Position numbers and translations under genes: made by a program. A stretch of DNA of 64,000 bases, from contig CP053680.1 in the NCBI GenBank assembly GCA_019623805.1, forward strand, positions 2,830,001 to 2,894,000, given 5' to 3'. This document shows, piece by piece, positions 30,211-39,020 of the stretch. This stretch comes from Gammaproteobacteria bacterium (ex Lamellibrachia satsuma). Lineage in GTDB: Bacteria; Pseudomonadota; Gammaproteobacteria; Chromatiales; Chromatiaceae. The notes under the pieces are model-generated. The model did no database searches. It had not been told where the DNA came from and saw only the letters and a program-made list of their open reading frames with translations. The stretch's first letter is position 1, and every line of letters begins with the position of its first letter.

Positions 30211-30603
30211 TTAATCCAATAGTTTGACCTGGCAACTCGTATGCAGGGTATTTCGTATCAGTTTCTGGTCGAATGTGGCGAATTGGCGTGTTGTAGTGGC
30301 TGAAATAGCGAGATGCAGCGCATCGGCAAAATCCATGTTGTTCCGCAGGCCTTGCAGGGCCAGGGATAAGTCATCCGGTCTGTCGATCGTAACTTGCTCA
30401 AGTCCCGCCAGTTTTTCCAGAGCGTCAGCTATCTGCGCAGGTTTGAATCTGTAGGCAAAACGCAGAACCCATTCAAGTTCCAGAATAACCGTGTTTGGGA
30501 TGAATATCTGATTCCCATCGAACAGTGACAGTGCTGTCTGGTACTGGCTTTCGTCGTCCCGGGTCAGTAAGCGAACCACAACATTGGTATCAACGCCGAT
30601 CAT
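30211..30603 (-). CDS. PIN-domain toxin, VapC type
   Basis: This 130-residue protein starts MIGVDTNVVVRLLTRDDE and has the PIN-domain acidic residues in VDTN, in the middle glutamate (LELEWVLR), in DFADALHLA and in TFDQKL. VapC toxins are Mg-dependent RNases, often cutting tRNA. The start at 30603 overlaps the antitoxin gene by 14 bp; a GTG at 30615 is an alternative. The pair is embedded in the cas operon between cas6e and cas1, on the same strand. Confidence 0.9.
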   Translation of the reverse strand: MIGVDTNVVVRLLTRDDESQYQTALSLFDGNQIFIPNTVILELEWVLRFAYRFKPAQIADALEKLAGLEQVTIDRPDDLSLALQGLRNNMDFADALHLAISATTTRQFATFDQKLIRNTLHTSCQVKLLD

Positions 30604-30859
30604 CTTTTTTGGCACTTTCCATGGCCCCTTGCGCTATTGCCGCTTCCAACTCTTCCAATGATTTTGTTTTACCGCTGTATGGGAGGCATCCGGCTACGCT
30701 CGTTATATTGGTCTTCTTAAAAGGTCGTTTTTCTTTCAGTACCAAGCCATCTTCCGAGTCGATAACTTCCAGTTCCTGGCCTTCATGCCAATGGTGCTTG
30801 TCACGAATGGACTTTGGAATAACTACCTGACCTTTGCTTGATAAGCGGGTAGAACTCAT
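30590..30859 (-). CDS. AbrB/SpoVT-fold antitoxin, VapB type
   Basis: The protein has 89 residues. The N-terminal swapped-hairpin DNA-binding domain reads RLSSKGQVVIPKSIRDK, the standard AbrB/MazE/VapB signature. The C-terminal part would wrap the toxin. ATG 30859 is preceded by GAGGGG at five bases. It precedes and overlaps the PIN toxin gene, the usual antitoxin-first order. It probably autoregulates its promoter in the 80 bp after cas6e. Confidence 0.9.
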   Translation of the reverse strand: MSSTRLSSKGQVVIPKSIRDKHHWHEGQELEVIDSEDGLVLKEKRPFKKTNITSVAGCLPYSGKTKSLEELEAAIAQGAMESAKKDDRR

Positions 30860-30939
30860 AAGTGCCCCTCGGGTAAGAATCAAGTAAGATTATAGAATAG
30901 TCGGGGATAGCGTGATATTCAAATTGGAATCTCCAGGGA

Positions 30940-31620
30940 TTAAATCCGGCGTACCAGAAGCAGGCCGCAGCCGAGTCCCTTGGCTGGGCCAATGCCTTGG
31001 GTCAGCAGTGTTAGAAAGATTTCTGGATCGGCGATTGTCAGCGTACCGCTAAGGTCGAGGCTGCTGTAGCTTATGGCCGCTTTCTGGTTTCGTTTGCTCT
31101 CTGTATGCTGTTGATAGTGCTCCGCTGTAATACAGTTCAATTGGGCTCCAGTACGTTCCAGGCGGGGTGCGAGCCATTGTTCACCTGCCTGTTGCCAGAT
31201 GGCTGCCTGATGAGGTCTCTTGGCAGGTGATTGCTCGCGCCAGCCGGTTTTCGTTTTGATGTCCATGACCAGATCATGTCGCTGACGCTTGCCGCTGTGG
31301 GCATTTTTTCGTGAGACTACGGGGTTTGCACGTAGACTGAAGGCTAGTTTCTGGCCTGTCTGTAATTTTGGGTGATAGTCGCGCTGGTCTATTTGCCAGA
31401 CTCCGCTGCGATCAACAGGCTGGCGGTTTGATAGCAGATAAAATTGTGGCCAGCCATTGTTGTCGGTGCGGCGAAAAAGAAAGTCGCGTTTTGCTTCAGG
31501 GTTGTCATCAAAAAGACGCCACAGTTGCTGATGCTCGGAATAACTGCTCTGTTGGCAGAGCTGTTGCGCCAAGCTGCGGGTATCGGTATCCGTACGTAAT
31601 CGTAAGCGGCTGAAATACAT
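30940..31620 (-). CDS. cas6e: crRNA endonuclease Cas6e (CasE)
   Basis: The 226 residues match the Cas6e subunit, which cuts pre-crRNA at the base of the repeat stem and remains in Cascade. The N-terminal MYFSRLRLRTDTDTRSL is typical. The C-terminal glycine-rich loop (GIGPAKGLGCGLLLVR) binds the crRNA 3' hairpin. The start is 2 bp after the cas5 stop. The next cas gene (cas1) is displaced by the vapBC insertion. Confidence 0.96.
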   Translation of the reverse strand: MYFSRLRLRTDTDTRSLAQQLCQQSSYSEHQQLWRLFDDNPEAKRDFLFRRTDNNGWPQFYLLSNRQPVDRSGVWQIDQRDYHPKLQTGQKLAFSLRANPVVSRKNAHSGKRQRHDLVMDIKTKTGWREQSPAKRPHQAAIWQQAGEQWLAPRLERTGAQLNCITAEHYQQHTESKRNQKAAISYSSLDLSGTLTIADPEIFLTLLTQGIGPAKGLGCGLLLVRRI

Positions 31621-31622
31621 GG

Positions 31623-32369
31623 CTAATCCTCCGTAGCGCTCTGTGTGGCCATATATTCGATACGCTCATCGAATTGCCAGCGTCTGCGGCTACGTAATCG
31701 GTCCCGGCGCGGATAGGTCATTTCGGGTGAGAGATTAGTTTCGTCGCTATCCCAATACAGACGGGTTACTTTCTCCTTATTCAGTCCTCCAAATCCCCAT
31801 AATCCATGAGTCAGTGTATCGAGTTCCGATTGTGGGTCAGGATACTGATCAAAAGCCTCAGTAAGCCTGTTTGCATCAATGATTATTGCGGCGAGCGGCA
31901 GCGATAGTGGACAGGATTTTCGTCCCAGATAGAGCGGGAGTTTCGGGTAGGCCAGTGCCTCGGAAATTTCGTTTAACGAGAAATTACGGTTTTTCTTACA
32001 ACGTAAAGCGATAGTGGCGGCACAGTCACAGCGGTAGTCACGACTGGATAGGATGGTATGCAACTTACCCGCATTCAATTCATCCTGACGTGTGTAATGG
32101 ATGACTTTGCGCTGGACAGGCGGCACCTGTGTTGTGTGGTAATCACGCAGTACCTCACCGGGTGCATCCAGGCGGATTGCTACATTGATGGATCTGTCGA
32201 GACTCAGTAACGTCTCTTCCTGATCACGTCGTATGCCTAGTGCGGCGGCTACCAGTCCAAGCGTAGCGGTACGGGTAGGATGATCGTGGCTGGGGCGAAA
32301 CTCGCCCACTGCTGTGTCGCCCCAAGCTGCCATCGGGCCGTACAGGCGAAACAATAAATAGCTCTGCAT
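31623..32369 (-). CDS. cas5e: Cascade subunit Cas5e (CasD)
   Basis: The start at ATG 32369 gives 248 residues beginning MQSYLLFRLYGPMAAWGD, matching I-E Cas5. This subunit binds the crRNA 5' handle and caps the Cas7 backbone. A further conserved feature is the segment FRPSHDHPTRTATLGLVAAALG. An in-frame ORF extension to 32420 overlaps cas7 and is unlikely. The gene follows the cas7 stop by 4 bp. Confidence 0.95.
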   Translation of the reverse strand: MQSYLLFRLYGPMAAWGDTAVGEFRPSHDHPTRTATLGLVAAALGIRRDQEETLLSLDRSINVAIRLDAPGEVLRDYHTTQVPPVQRKVIHYTRQDELNAGKLHTILSSRDYRCDCAATIALRCKKNRNFSLNEISEALAYPKLPLYLGRKSCPLSLPLAAIIIDANRLTEAFDQYPDPQSELDTLTHGLWGFGGLNKEKVTRLYWDSDETNLSPEMTYPRRDRLRSRRRWQFDERIEYMATQSATED

Positions 32370-32373
32370 AGCC

Positions 32374-33456
32374 TTAGTCTCCGCTGATGCACTCAATAAT
32401 GTCTTGCAGGCTACCTTCACCCGTTTCGGCGTTTAAGCTGCAACGCCTATCCGCACAAGCGCCATAAACCTGATCCATTTTTTTGACGGTTTCGTTTATA
32501 TTTTGAATCGACTGCGCCAACAGGTCGTTGCCGCCAATTGGCTTGAGAAAGGCTACTGAGAGGGAACGCGGTTGTTGATTGCCCTTTTCACACAAAATGT
32601 AAGAGGCACGGGCGCGGGAGGCAAAGCTGTTTTGTTTGCCGCTGGGTGCGATAGTCGCGGCTGATTCAATCAGTGCGGCCAGTGTTTTGTCAGCCAGTGC
32701 ACTATCGTTGGAGAGATTTTCGATCAGTAGTTCTCGGTCGATGCAGAGATAAAGATAGAACAGACCGGCAGCGAATTCAGTCTCTCCCATGTGGGCGGCT
32801 CCCATATCTTCCTCACCGCTGTTCAGGTCATCCACAGCGGTAAAAAAGTCATCTTCCACGGCGACCTTGTGTACGCTGATGGCATGTGCAACCTGGGCGG
32901 CTGCTTCAGTGTTGTAAGCGGGGCTTGATGCGAGCATGCGGCCGAAGAGAGCGATGTCGGCGGCGGTATGTTGTTTTCGCAGTAAGGCCAATTGTTCGTC
33001 GCTTGGTGCGTCATCGCCGTTGGCTAATTCGTCAATGAGTTTGGTGATTGCCTGCTGCTCTTCCGGACTGAAGTGGGCTAGTTGCTCGATTTCCAGTTCA
33101 GTCTGGCGTTTATTTTCGTCAGCGTCGGCCTTCTCCTTTTTTGAGAGCGTTTTTAGTTTTCCGAATACATTGGCGATGGCTTGTGCGTAGCTGAAGGCCG
33201 CTTGGTCTTTAACGCCTTTTTCCAGTAGTTGCTGATAGATATCCCGCCCCATCTCCTTGGTGCGGACCCCCAAATGATCTGTTAGTGCTGAGCGAAAGAT
33301 GTCGGAGGTGCGCCACGCCCGCTTGAGGCTTTGTGAAGAGACACGCAGGCGATTCGCACCCCCCATCATTGCGGTCTTGGGCCGACCCAAGTCGTCTCGG
33401 TTGAGGTTGGCTGGTGGATAAGAGGTCAGCAGGTGCAGTTGAATGAATTTACTCAT
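32374..33456 (-). CDS. cas7e: Cascade backbone Cas7e (CasC)
   Basis: This 360-residue protein has the I-E Cas7 N-terminus (MSKFIQLHLLTSYPPANLNRDD) and the conserved KTAMMGGANRLRVSSQSLKRAWR. Six copies form the helical crRNA-binding backbone of Cascade. Length and motifs are normal. The gene lies 20 bp downstream of cse2 and is followed by cas5. Confidence 0.96.
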   Translation of the reverse strand: MSKFIQLHLLTSYPPANLNRDDLGRPKTAMMGGANRLRVSSQSLKRAWRTSDIFRSALTDHLGVRTKEMGRDIYQQLLEKGVKDQAAFSYAQAIANVFGKLKTLSKKEKADADENKRQTELEIEQLAHFSPEEQQAITKLIDELANGDDAPSDEQLALLRKQHTAADIALFGRMLASSPAYNTEAAAQVAHAISVHKVAVEDDFFTAVDDLNSGEEDMGAAHMGETEFAAGLFYLYLCIDRELLIENLSNDSALADKTLAALIESAATIAPSGKQNSFASRARASYILCEKGNQQPRSLSVAFLKPIGGNDLLAQSIQNINETVKKMDQVYGACADRRCSLNAETGEGSLQDIIECISGD

Positions 33457-33476
33457 GGTTTCGTCCTTGTAGTTGT

Positions 33477-33968
33477 TCAGGCGGTTTTGGTTTCAGGCAC
33501 AAAGGGGAAGTAGGCGAAGGCCCAGCGCTTACGCACTGTATCGCCCCAGTAGTAGACGGAACTGATCAGGTCGGGCAGGTTGGCAGTATGCCCGAGCATG
33601 TGCAATATGCGGATCATGGCCAGATAGAGATCATCGGGTTTCTCCTGTAGCAGTCGGCGAAAACGCAGTTCACTGACGACAGGTTTACCGTCACCGGCCA
33701 TGGCGCGGGCGAGGTCGCGTGCTGTGGTATGCCGACAATGGGCTAAAAGGCCGACAACCCGGGCGAGTCGTAGCTCCCAGTTGTGATCACTATTCAGAAA
33801 GGGTTCGAGACGTTTGCACAATCGAATATATGCTGGATGAAGCATGACCTGGGTCGGGCCGTTACAGCGGCGCAGTGTGGCACGGGTACCCTTGTCATTT
33901 TCAAGTGATTGCCACCAGGTTGTCAGTATCCCGGTGCCGGGACCATCGGGTGCAAATACTTTGCTCAT
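33477..33968 (-). CDS. cse2: Cascade small subunit Cse2 (CasB)
   Basis: The protein has 163 residues, all helical, with the family feature WWQSLENDKGTRATLRRC near the N-terminus. Cse2 forms a dimer along the belly of Cascade and stabilises the R-loop. The start overlaps the cse1 stop by four bases (ATGA). Confidence 0.93.
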   Translation of the reverse strand: MSKVFAPDGPGTGILTTWWQSLENDKGTRATLRRCNGPTQVMLHPAYIRLCKRLEPFLNSDHNWELRLARVVGLLAHCRHTTARDLARAMAGDGKPVVSELRFRRLLQEKPDDLYLAMIRILHMLGHTANLPDLISSVYYWGDTVRKRWAFAYFPFVPETKTA

Positions 33969-35560
33969 GCGGATTTCTCCTTGTTGTTGAGTTGCAGTTT
34001 TTTCTTCAATTTTTTGCTGTAGAGCCAGTTTTTGAGTTTCTTGTGGGCAGTGGCGATGCGTCTTGGGTTGACAGTTTCAAAGTCTCCGCGGCTGGTCCAG
34101 TAATCAAACAGCTGAAAGGCGCTATCACAGAGCGTTCGATGCCACTCTCTCAGTATCCGGGTTTCGTTCTGGTCTCTGTCGAGTTGGTCTTTGAGTGTTT
34201 TCAAGGCAGTGAAGAAGGCGTTTTCGGTGTGACTGAAAAAGGCTTCCTGCAGGAAATTGGTATCGCCCTTGGCATCGCCGGGACGTTTGAACCAAGCCTC
34301 TTTGATGCAGCTGCGGGTCATGCTGGCGACACCTGTGGCTGTTTCGATAAGAATTTCTGCTATTTCAATGAATTGTTCGCGAATTGCGGCGTCTAGCGGA
34401 AATAAGGGAAAAGTGGTCTCATACCAGCAGCGGGATTTGTTGCTTTTCATATCGTAGCCAAAGACATGTATCCGCAGTTGTTCGCCTCGTAGCTGTCGGC
34501 CGGTACCCTCACTTTCCAAATAGCTAGTTATGATTTTTGCTGGGTGGTTATTGGTCCCTGTACTGGTCAATCCCAGCCAGTGTTGGTATTGCAGCCCACC
34601 TGGCTGCGCGTGTTGCGGCAGAGCCAAGCCGTCTTTGTTGTTGATGTGTGGACTCAGTGGGTGTTTCCAAGGGCCATCGTAATTGGTGCCATAATTTTTT
34701 GTATCGCATCGGCTGATGAGCGAATCAGATTTTTTGCCACACAAATCGCAAGATCCCCTCGTCGTCTGTTTCCAGTCGAGTCGGATTCGGCGTGGCATAC
34801 CCCAATACATTTGCAGCGGGTGGGCATCCTTCGGTGTGGTGATATCGCCCTTTCCATGGCTGGTACGCGTAGATGCAAGCCAGGGAAAAATGGCTGGGGG
34901 TTCTGATAAATCGGTATTGCCACTCAATGTAGGCAGATCGCCTTTGTTGAGAACATTGAGCCAACAACCGCGCCATAGTGAATTCGCTAACTGCTGGTTG
35001 TTGCCTGAGCCATGATGAGTGTCCAAAGCGACAAGGGTAGTCAGAGGGCCGCCACCTCGTAAGGACGTGCGAAAGCCTCTTCCCCCTTCTGGTGCATTTG
35101 TTTGTAAGGTAAACAGTGCAGTAGCCGCACAATTCGGACAAATGTTGTTTACTTTGCCTCGTTTAATGAAGTGGTCTCGATTTTCTTTCAATGCTTTGTC
35201 GCCAGGTGTTTCGATTAGCAAGTTGGCGATGGGTTTGGGAACGCCATCCAGGGGGGCATAATCCTGCATGAACTTTGGCCCGTCGGCATCCAGATTAAAG
35301 GCGGGGGTATAGGGTTCAAATAAAAGCTTGAGTGTTTCGGGTGCAGGCGGATTTTCAAGCCACTCTCCCCATTGGTTGTTGTCATCCGGCGGGCAGGCGG
35401 TTTGTAACAGGCCGATTAGAAATTGCAGCAAAGCACCGTTGAAATCGGGGCGGGGTGCTGCCAGTGCCAGCACGTCAGGGTCGCTGATTTGCCATGGGGC
35501 AATGTGGGTCTCTCCCTGAGTGGTGTGGACAGGTAGCCATTTGTCTTCGAGTAGATTCAT
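33965..35560 (-). CDS. cse1: Cascade large subunit Cse1 (Cas8e/CasA)
   Basis: The 531 residues match Cse1, which recognises the PAM and recruits Cas3. The N-terminal MNLLEDKWLPVHTTQGETHI is typical of the family, as is FNLLE/DKW spacing, and CPNCAATALF is a possible zinc knuckle. The gene overlaps both neighbours by four bases and ends in a lysine-rich tail. The divergence of Cse1 means the PAM cannot be read from sequence. Confidence 0.95.
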   Translation of the reverse strand: MNLLEDKWLPVHTTQGETHIAPWQISDPDVLALAAPRPDFNGALLQFLIGLLQTACPPDDNNQWGEWLENPPAPETLKLLFEPYTPAFNLDADGPKFMQDYAPLDGVPKPIANLLIETPGDKALKENRDHFIKRGKVNNICPNCAATALFTLQTNAPEGGRGFRTSLRGGGPLTTLVALDTHHGSGNNQQLANSLWRGCWLNVLNKGDLPTLSGNTDLSEPPAIFPWLASTRTSHGKGDITTPKDAHPLQMYWGMPRRIRLDWKQTTRGSCDLCGKKSDSLISRCDTKNYGTNYDGPWKHPLSPHINNKDGLALPQHAQPGGLQYQHWLGLTSTGTNNHPAKIITSYLESEGTGRQLRGEQLRIHVFGYDMKSNKSRCWYETTFPLFPLDAAIREQFIEIAEILIETATGVASMTRSCIKEAWFKRPGDAKGDTNFLQEAFFSHTENAFFTALKTLKDQLDRDQNETRILREWHRTLCDSAFQLFDYWTSRGDFETVNPRRIATAHKKLKNWLYSKKLKKKLQLNNKEKSA

Positions 35561-38334
35561 AGATCGGTTCCTTGAGTCGTCGTGTATTCCTTCTCAGTCA
35601 TCAAGCCAATTTTGGGGCTGTAATAAATAGGGGATTTTTCGCCTTTCTGGTTGATGGCGGTGCCTTGCCATACATCGGATGCTATTGAAACCAACGTCAT
35701 TAACAAGCCCCATTTCCCTTTGGCAGGCAGGCTGATGTTGCATATTTCCATTACGTCAGCAGGGATGTCCACTTGAGGTTCACAAGCATCGGCTACTGCC
35801 CGTCGCGCAGTCAGGCTGGATTGTTGCCAGGCAAACGGTGGTGTGTTGTACAGTGGAGTTAGTTCCCCATTCTGCCACTTGGCTAGCCATACCTGGGTGG
35901 TCTCCTCGCCCAACCGGGTGGGGGTATCGGCATCGTCCCACCAGGAATTGGTGTGTTCACGTGAATATCCTCCCTCCAGGTGCAGGCGATTGAGCTTGCC
36001 TTGTCCCTGTTGCGCCTTTTGGTTGCCTTCTGCCGTGGCATCGATTTCCTGTAGTCCTTCTGGTATCTCGGCTTCGAGTCCATAGACACTTTCAATCAGG
36101 CTGCGGGCATCTTCAGGCATGCGGAAACCGTTCTGTTCCTTGAGCAGTTTCATGCCCAGCCATAGTTGGGCGTGGTTTTCATAGACGGCCTGGGCTCGGG
36201 AGAATGCTTGTTTGAACCAATCAGGAGCGGGTTCTTCTTGCCACTCTGGTGCATGGATGGTCAGTATAGGTTCCAGGCGTTGATCATGGTTATTGATGGG
36301 GTTGCCTTTCACATCCCGTCGATGCCGGTGCAGGCGGCCTGCACGTTGGATCAGCAGGTCGATGGGGGCCAGGTCGGAGATCAGATGGTCAAAATCGAGA
36401 TCCAGGGACTGCTCAACCACTTGGGTAGCGATCAGTAACTGACCTGCGCGTTGATTGTGGTCACCCTTTTTACCGAAACGTTGGAGGACACGATTCTCGA
36501 TGGTGATTCGGTCGGCCAGGCAGAAGCGGGCATGGAAGAGGTCGATCTGCCATTCCGTGTGGGTACTCTTCAGCCAGGAATAGACCTCGCGCGCATCCGC
36601 TACGGTATTGCATATCCAGCATGCGCAATCACCCTGTTCAATCCATAGCGACAACCGCTGTTCAATCTGATCTCTCTGACTGATGAAATCGACAGACACG
36701 CGGCGTTTTACCTCTGACCGGGTTTGCAGTGTATGTTCTTCGACGGACTCGTCGTTGAAATGTGTGAGCAGTGGATAATCGGTTTTGTCAGTGGCGGGTT
36801 TTGACTTGCCCGTCCCCACGGCAAAGGCTCCTATCAGTCGCTCTCTCTGAGCTCTTGGTAAGGTTGCAGAGAGAAGAATGGCGCTACCGCCTGCCATGGC
36901 ATGAGCGGTGAGAAGGCGTTCTAACAGTGGCAGCATATAGGCGTCACAGGCATGTACCTCATCCACCAGCAAGACTTTGTTGCTCAGGCCAAGCAGCCGC
37001 AGTGACTGGTGTTTGTTGGGTAGGATGCTGAGCAGTGCTTGGTCGATAGTGCCTATACCAATCTCTGCCAACAGTGCCTTTTTGCGGTTATCGGCCAGCC
37101 ATTCGCCGCAATGTATGGATGCAGGTGAGACCCCTTCGTTTGGGTAGCCAGCTTCAGGGTGTTTACTTTGAGGGATGAGTGATTGGCGAAATTTATCAGA
37201 AAGGTCGCGTGCGCCATGGGCCAGTACCAGTGACGGGGCGGTATTGCTCTCGTAAAACTCCCGGTAGATGTTACCCACGCGGTCATACATGGCATTGGCG
37301 GTAGCCATGGTGGGGAGGCCGAAGTAGAGGCCATCGGCCAAATCTGCGGCCATCAAGCGATGAGCAATGAGCAAGGCGGCTTCGGTTTTACCTGCACCAG
37401 TAACATCCTCAAGAATAAATAATTGTGGTTGATGGCCTAGTGTTAGTGCCTTCGCCAAGTCCTGTAAAGGTGTCGGGCTGGAGCCTTGTTTGATATTGAG
37501 CAGTTGGGACAGTTCAATAGACTGGCTTGGTCTGGCGGTCAGTAGCTCGGTCTTTGTGACTGCTGTGCCTGCCTGTTGCTTGGCTATTTTCCAGTATTCT
37601 TCGCAGGAAGCGCGAGATGAGTTGTAAGCGAAGAAATCGGCATTTGAGCCTATCCAGTCACATAAGACAGCAAAACCTGCAAGCCACCAGGATGCCTGAC
37701 GCGTTGCTTGCATTTCCCACTTGGGAAGTGTTTCAGTGAACCTGGGGAACAGCATGAGTATGTCGTCGATGAAGGCGATCGCAGCTTGCTGGTCTGCTTT
37801 GGAAAAATAGCGTTCATGCCGGATATGTTTGGCTGATGGTGGCTTGCCGTGGTGACCGGTCATGGCGAGCATGCAGATGTCGGTAGGGTGTGGGCCTTCT
37901 CCCCCTCTGCCTGTGCATGGTATCAGGCCGGTCTGCTGCCAGTGAGGTTTGAGTACGCTTTGCCAGAAGGTATAGCCGAGCTGGTCGTGGCGTATGTCGT
38001 ATTCATGAGTGTTTGCGGCGGCTGAGTTGATGGCTTGCGTAATGTCCGGTCGCAATGCCTGAAACCCGGAGGAAAATTTCCCTAGATCGTGAAGAGCCAG
38101 TAGTGTCGGCAAGCTGGTGTGGAGGTCTTTTTCTGTCAATCCTGTCAGGCGTTGGAGGGTTTTCCGTAGCGGATGGTGTTGTTCCAATAACCGCTGGCCT
38201 ACTGCCGCCACGTCCAGGCAGTGATATGGCAGTAAGTGAAAGGATACCTCCTCCGCCTGCTTTTTTGATGCCTTTCCCCAGTACCGATAATAGAGCGCCA
38301 AGGTTTCCATCTGTTTGCCGTCCTGCTCATCCAT
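35557..38334 (-). CDS. cas3: CRISPR-associated helicase-nuclease Cas3, type I-E
   Basis: At 925 residues it has the normal I-E layout. The N-terminal HD nuclease has HCLDVAAV, ALHDLGKFSSGFQ (about residue 78) and TGHHG. The SF2 helicase core follows with Walker A DVTGAGKTEAAL (about 310), DEVHACDAY (about 457) and QRAGRLHRHRRD (about 663), and then the C-terminal domain. All active-site residues seen are intact, so interference should be functional. The ATG at 38334 or the one at 38310 (METLALYYRYWGKAS) may be used. The gene heads the cas operon, with 50 bp to the upstream HIRAN gene. Confidence 0.97.
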   Translation of the reverse strand: MDEQDGKQMETLALYYRYWGKASKKQAEEVSFHLLPYHCLDVAAVGQRLLEQHHPLRKTLQRLTGLTEKDLHTSLPTLLALHDLGKFSSGFQALRPDITQAINSAAANTHEYDIRHDQLGYTFWQSVLKPHWQQTGLIPCTGRGGEGPHPTDICMLAMTGHHGKPPSAKHIRHERYFSKADQQAAIAFIDDILMLFPRFTETLPKWEMQATRQASWWLAGFAVLCDWIGSNADFFAYNSSRASCEEYWKIAKQQAGTAVTKTELLTARPSQSIELSQLLNIKQGSSPTPLQDLAKALTLGHQPQLFILEDVTGAGKTEAALLIAHRLMAADLADGLYFGLPTMATANAMYDRVGNIYREFYESNTAPSLVLAHGARDLSDKFRQSLIPQSKHPEAGYPNEGVSPASIHCGEWLADNRKKALLAEIGIGTIDQALLSILPNKHQSLRLLGLSNKVLLVDEVHACDAYMLPLLERLLTAHAMAGGSAILLSATLPRAQRERLIGAFAVGTGKSKPATDKTDYPLLTHFNDESVEEHTLQTRSEVKRRVSVDFISQRDQIEQRLSLWIEQGDCACWICNTVADAREVYSWLKSTHTEWQIDLFHARFCLADRITIENRVLQRFGKKGDHNQRAGQLLIATQVVEQSLDLDFDHLISDLAPIDLLIQRAGRLHRHRRDVKGNPINNHDQRLEPILTIHAPEWQEEPAPDWFKQAFSRAQAVYENHAQLWLGMKLLKEQNGFRMPEDARSLIESVYGLEAEIPEGLQEIDATAEGNQKAQQGQGKLNRLHLEGGYSREHTNSWWDDADTPTRLGEETTQVWLAKWQNGELTPLYNTPPFAWQQSSLTARRAVADACEPQVDIPADVMEICNISLPAKGKWGLLMTLVSIASDVWQGTAINQKGEKSPIYYSPKIGLMTEKEYTTTQGTDL

Positions 38335-38384
38335 GTGTGAATAACCTTACTCCAAAGACGTTTATCATGTCAGCGTAACCCGTT

Positions 38385-38786
38385 TCATGTGCTCAAAAAA
38401 ACACTAAACCGTATCCGTCGCCAAGGGTTGTCGTCTTCCAATAATCGCACGATGCGTCCTTCCAACAGCTCGCCCCGGTCCATCATCTGGGCGAGGGTGC
38501 GGTTTTCGCTGCGGGGGACGTATCCCAGGTGTTCGTTCTTGAACCAGACGGAGATTGCGTTGCGGTCGTAACGATTGGCGGGCTCACGGCGCAGTCTCAG
38601 GGTCTCTCCGATCTGAAGAAACTGCCAGATACCCGGGGCGCGGTGGTATTGGTAACCGGCCAGGGGGGATTCTTGCAGCAGCACCCGGCGTTTCGGTTCC
38701 GGAAGTTGGGTGTCGGCATTGATTCGTCCACTCAGCCCGATGCCCAAGCTGCCAAACAGGGTGTGCAGGAAGGTTCGGCGTAACAT
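38385..38786 (-). CDS. Tat-exported HIRAN-domain protein
   Basis: The protein has 133 residues. The N-terminus MLRRTFLHTLFGSLGIGL has a twin-arginine (RRTFLH) signal pattern, with a likely cleavage site near INADT. The remainder is a HIRAN domain with PANRYDRNAISVWFKNEHLG followed by YVPR. HIRAN domains usually bind DNA 3' ends inside helicases, and an exported stand-alone form is seen in various proteobacteria with unknown function. A strong AAGGAG ribosome site supports the start. The gene is co-directional with cas3 50 bp downstream, so co-transcription with the CRISPR operon is possible. Confidence 0.85.
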   Translation of the reverse strand: MLRRTFLHTLFGSLGIGLSGRINADTQLPEPKRRVLLQESPLAGYQYHRAPGIWQFLQIGETLRLRREPANRYDRNAISVWFKNEHLGYVPRSENRTLAQMMDRGELLEGRIVRLLEDDNPWRRIRFSVFLST

Positions 38787-38968
38787 GATCTGTTGCTCCT
38801 TTTGTTAGAGGCTACATTCACCATAACAAAGGGGGTGGCTCAAACCGTGAGCCCGTGACTAAGAAATTTCCCGCTTTTAGGGTAGATTGGGTGGCTGTGC
38901 CGTGTGGGGAAGGGATTAGAGTCAAATTTTACTCTGGCCTGAGGTCTGGCTTCTCTGAATGTGACAGC

Positions 38969-38993
38969 GTAGGGTGCGCATGGCGCACCCTAC
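38969..38993. repeat. GTAGGGTGCGC perfect hairpin
   Basis: GTAGGGTGCGC and its exact complement flank a 3-nt loop (ATG). This is the best preserved of four related copies in the window. It lies in the 234-bp gap between the HIRAN gene and the next plus-strand gene, which also shows a degenerate GAGTCAAA word near 38.91 kb. Confidence 0.7.
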
Positions 38994-39020
38994 CAAATAT
39001 GAAATTAGGAGAGGGGTAAG

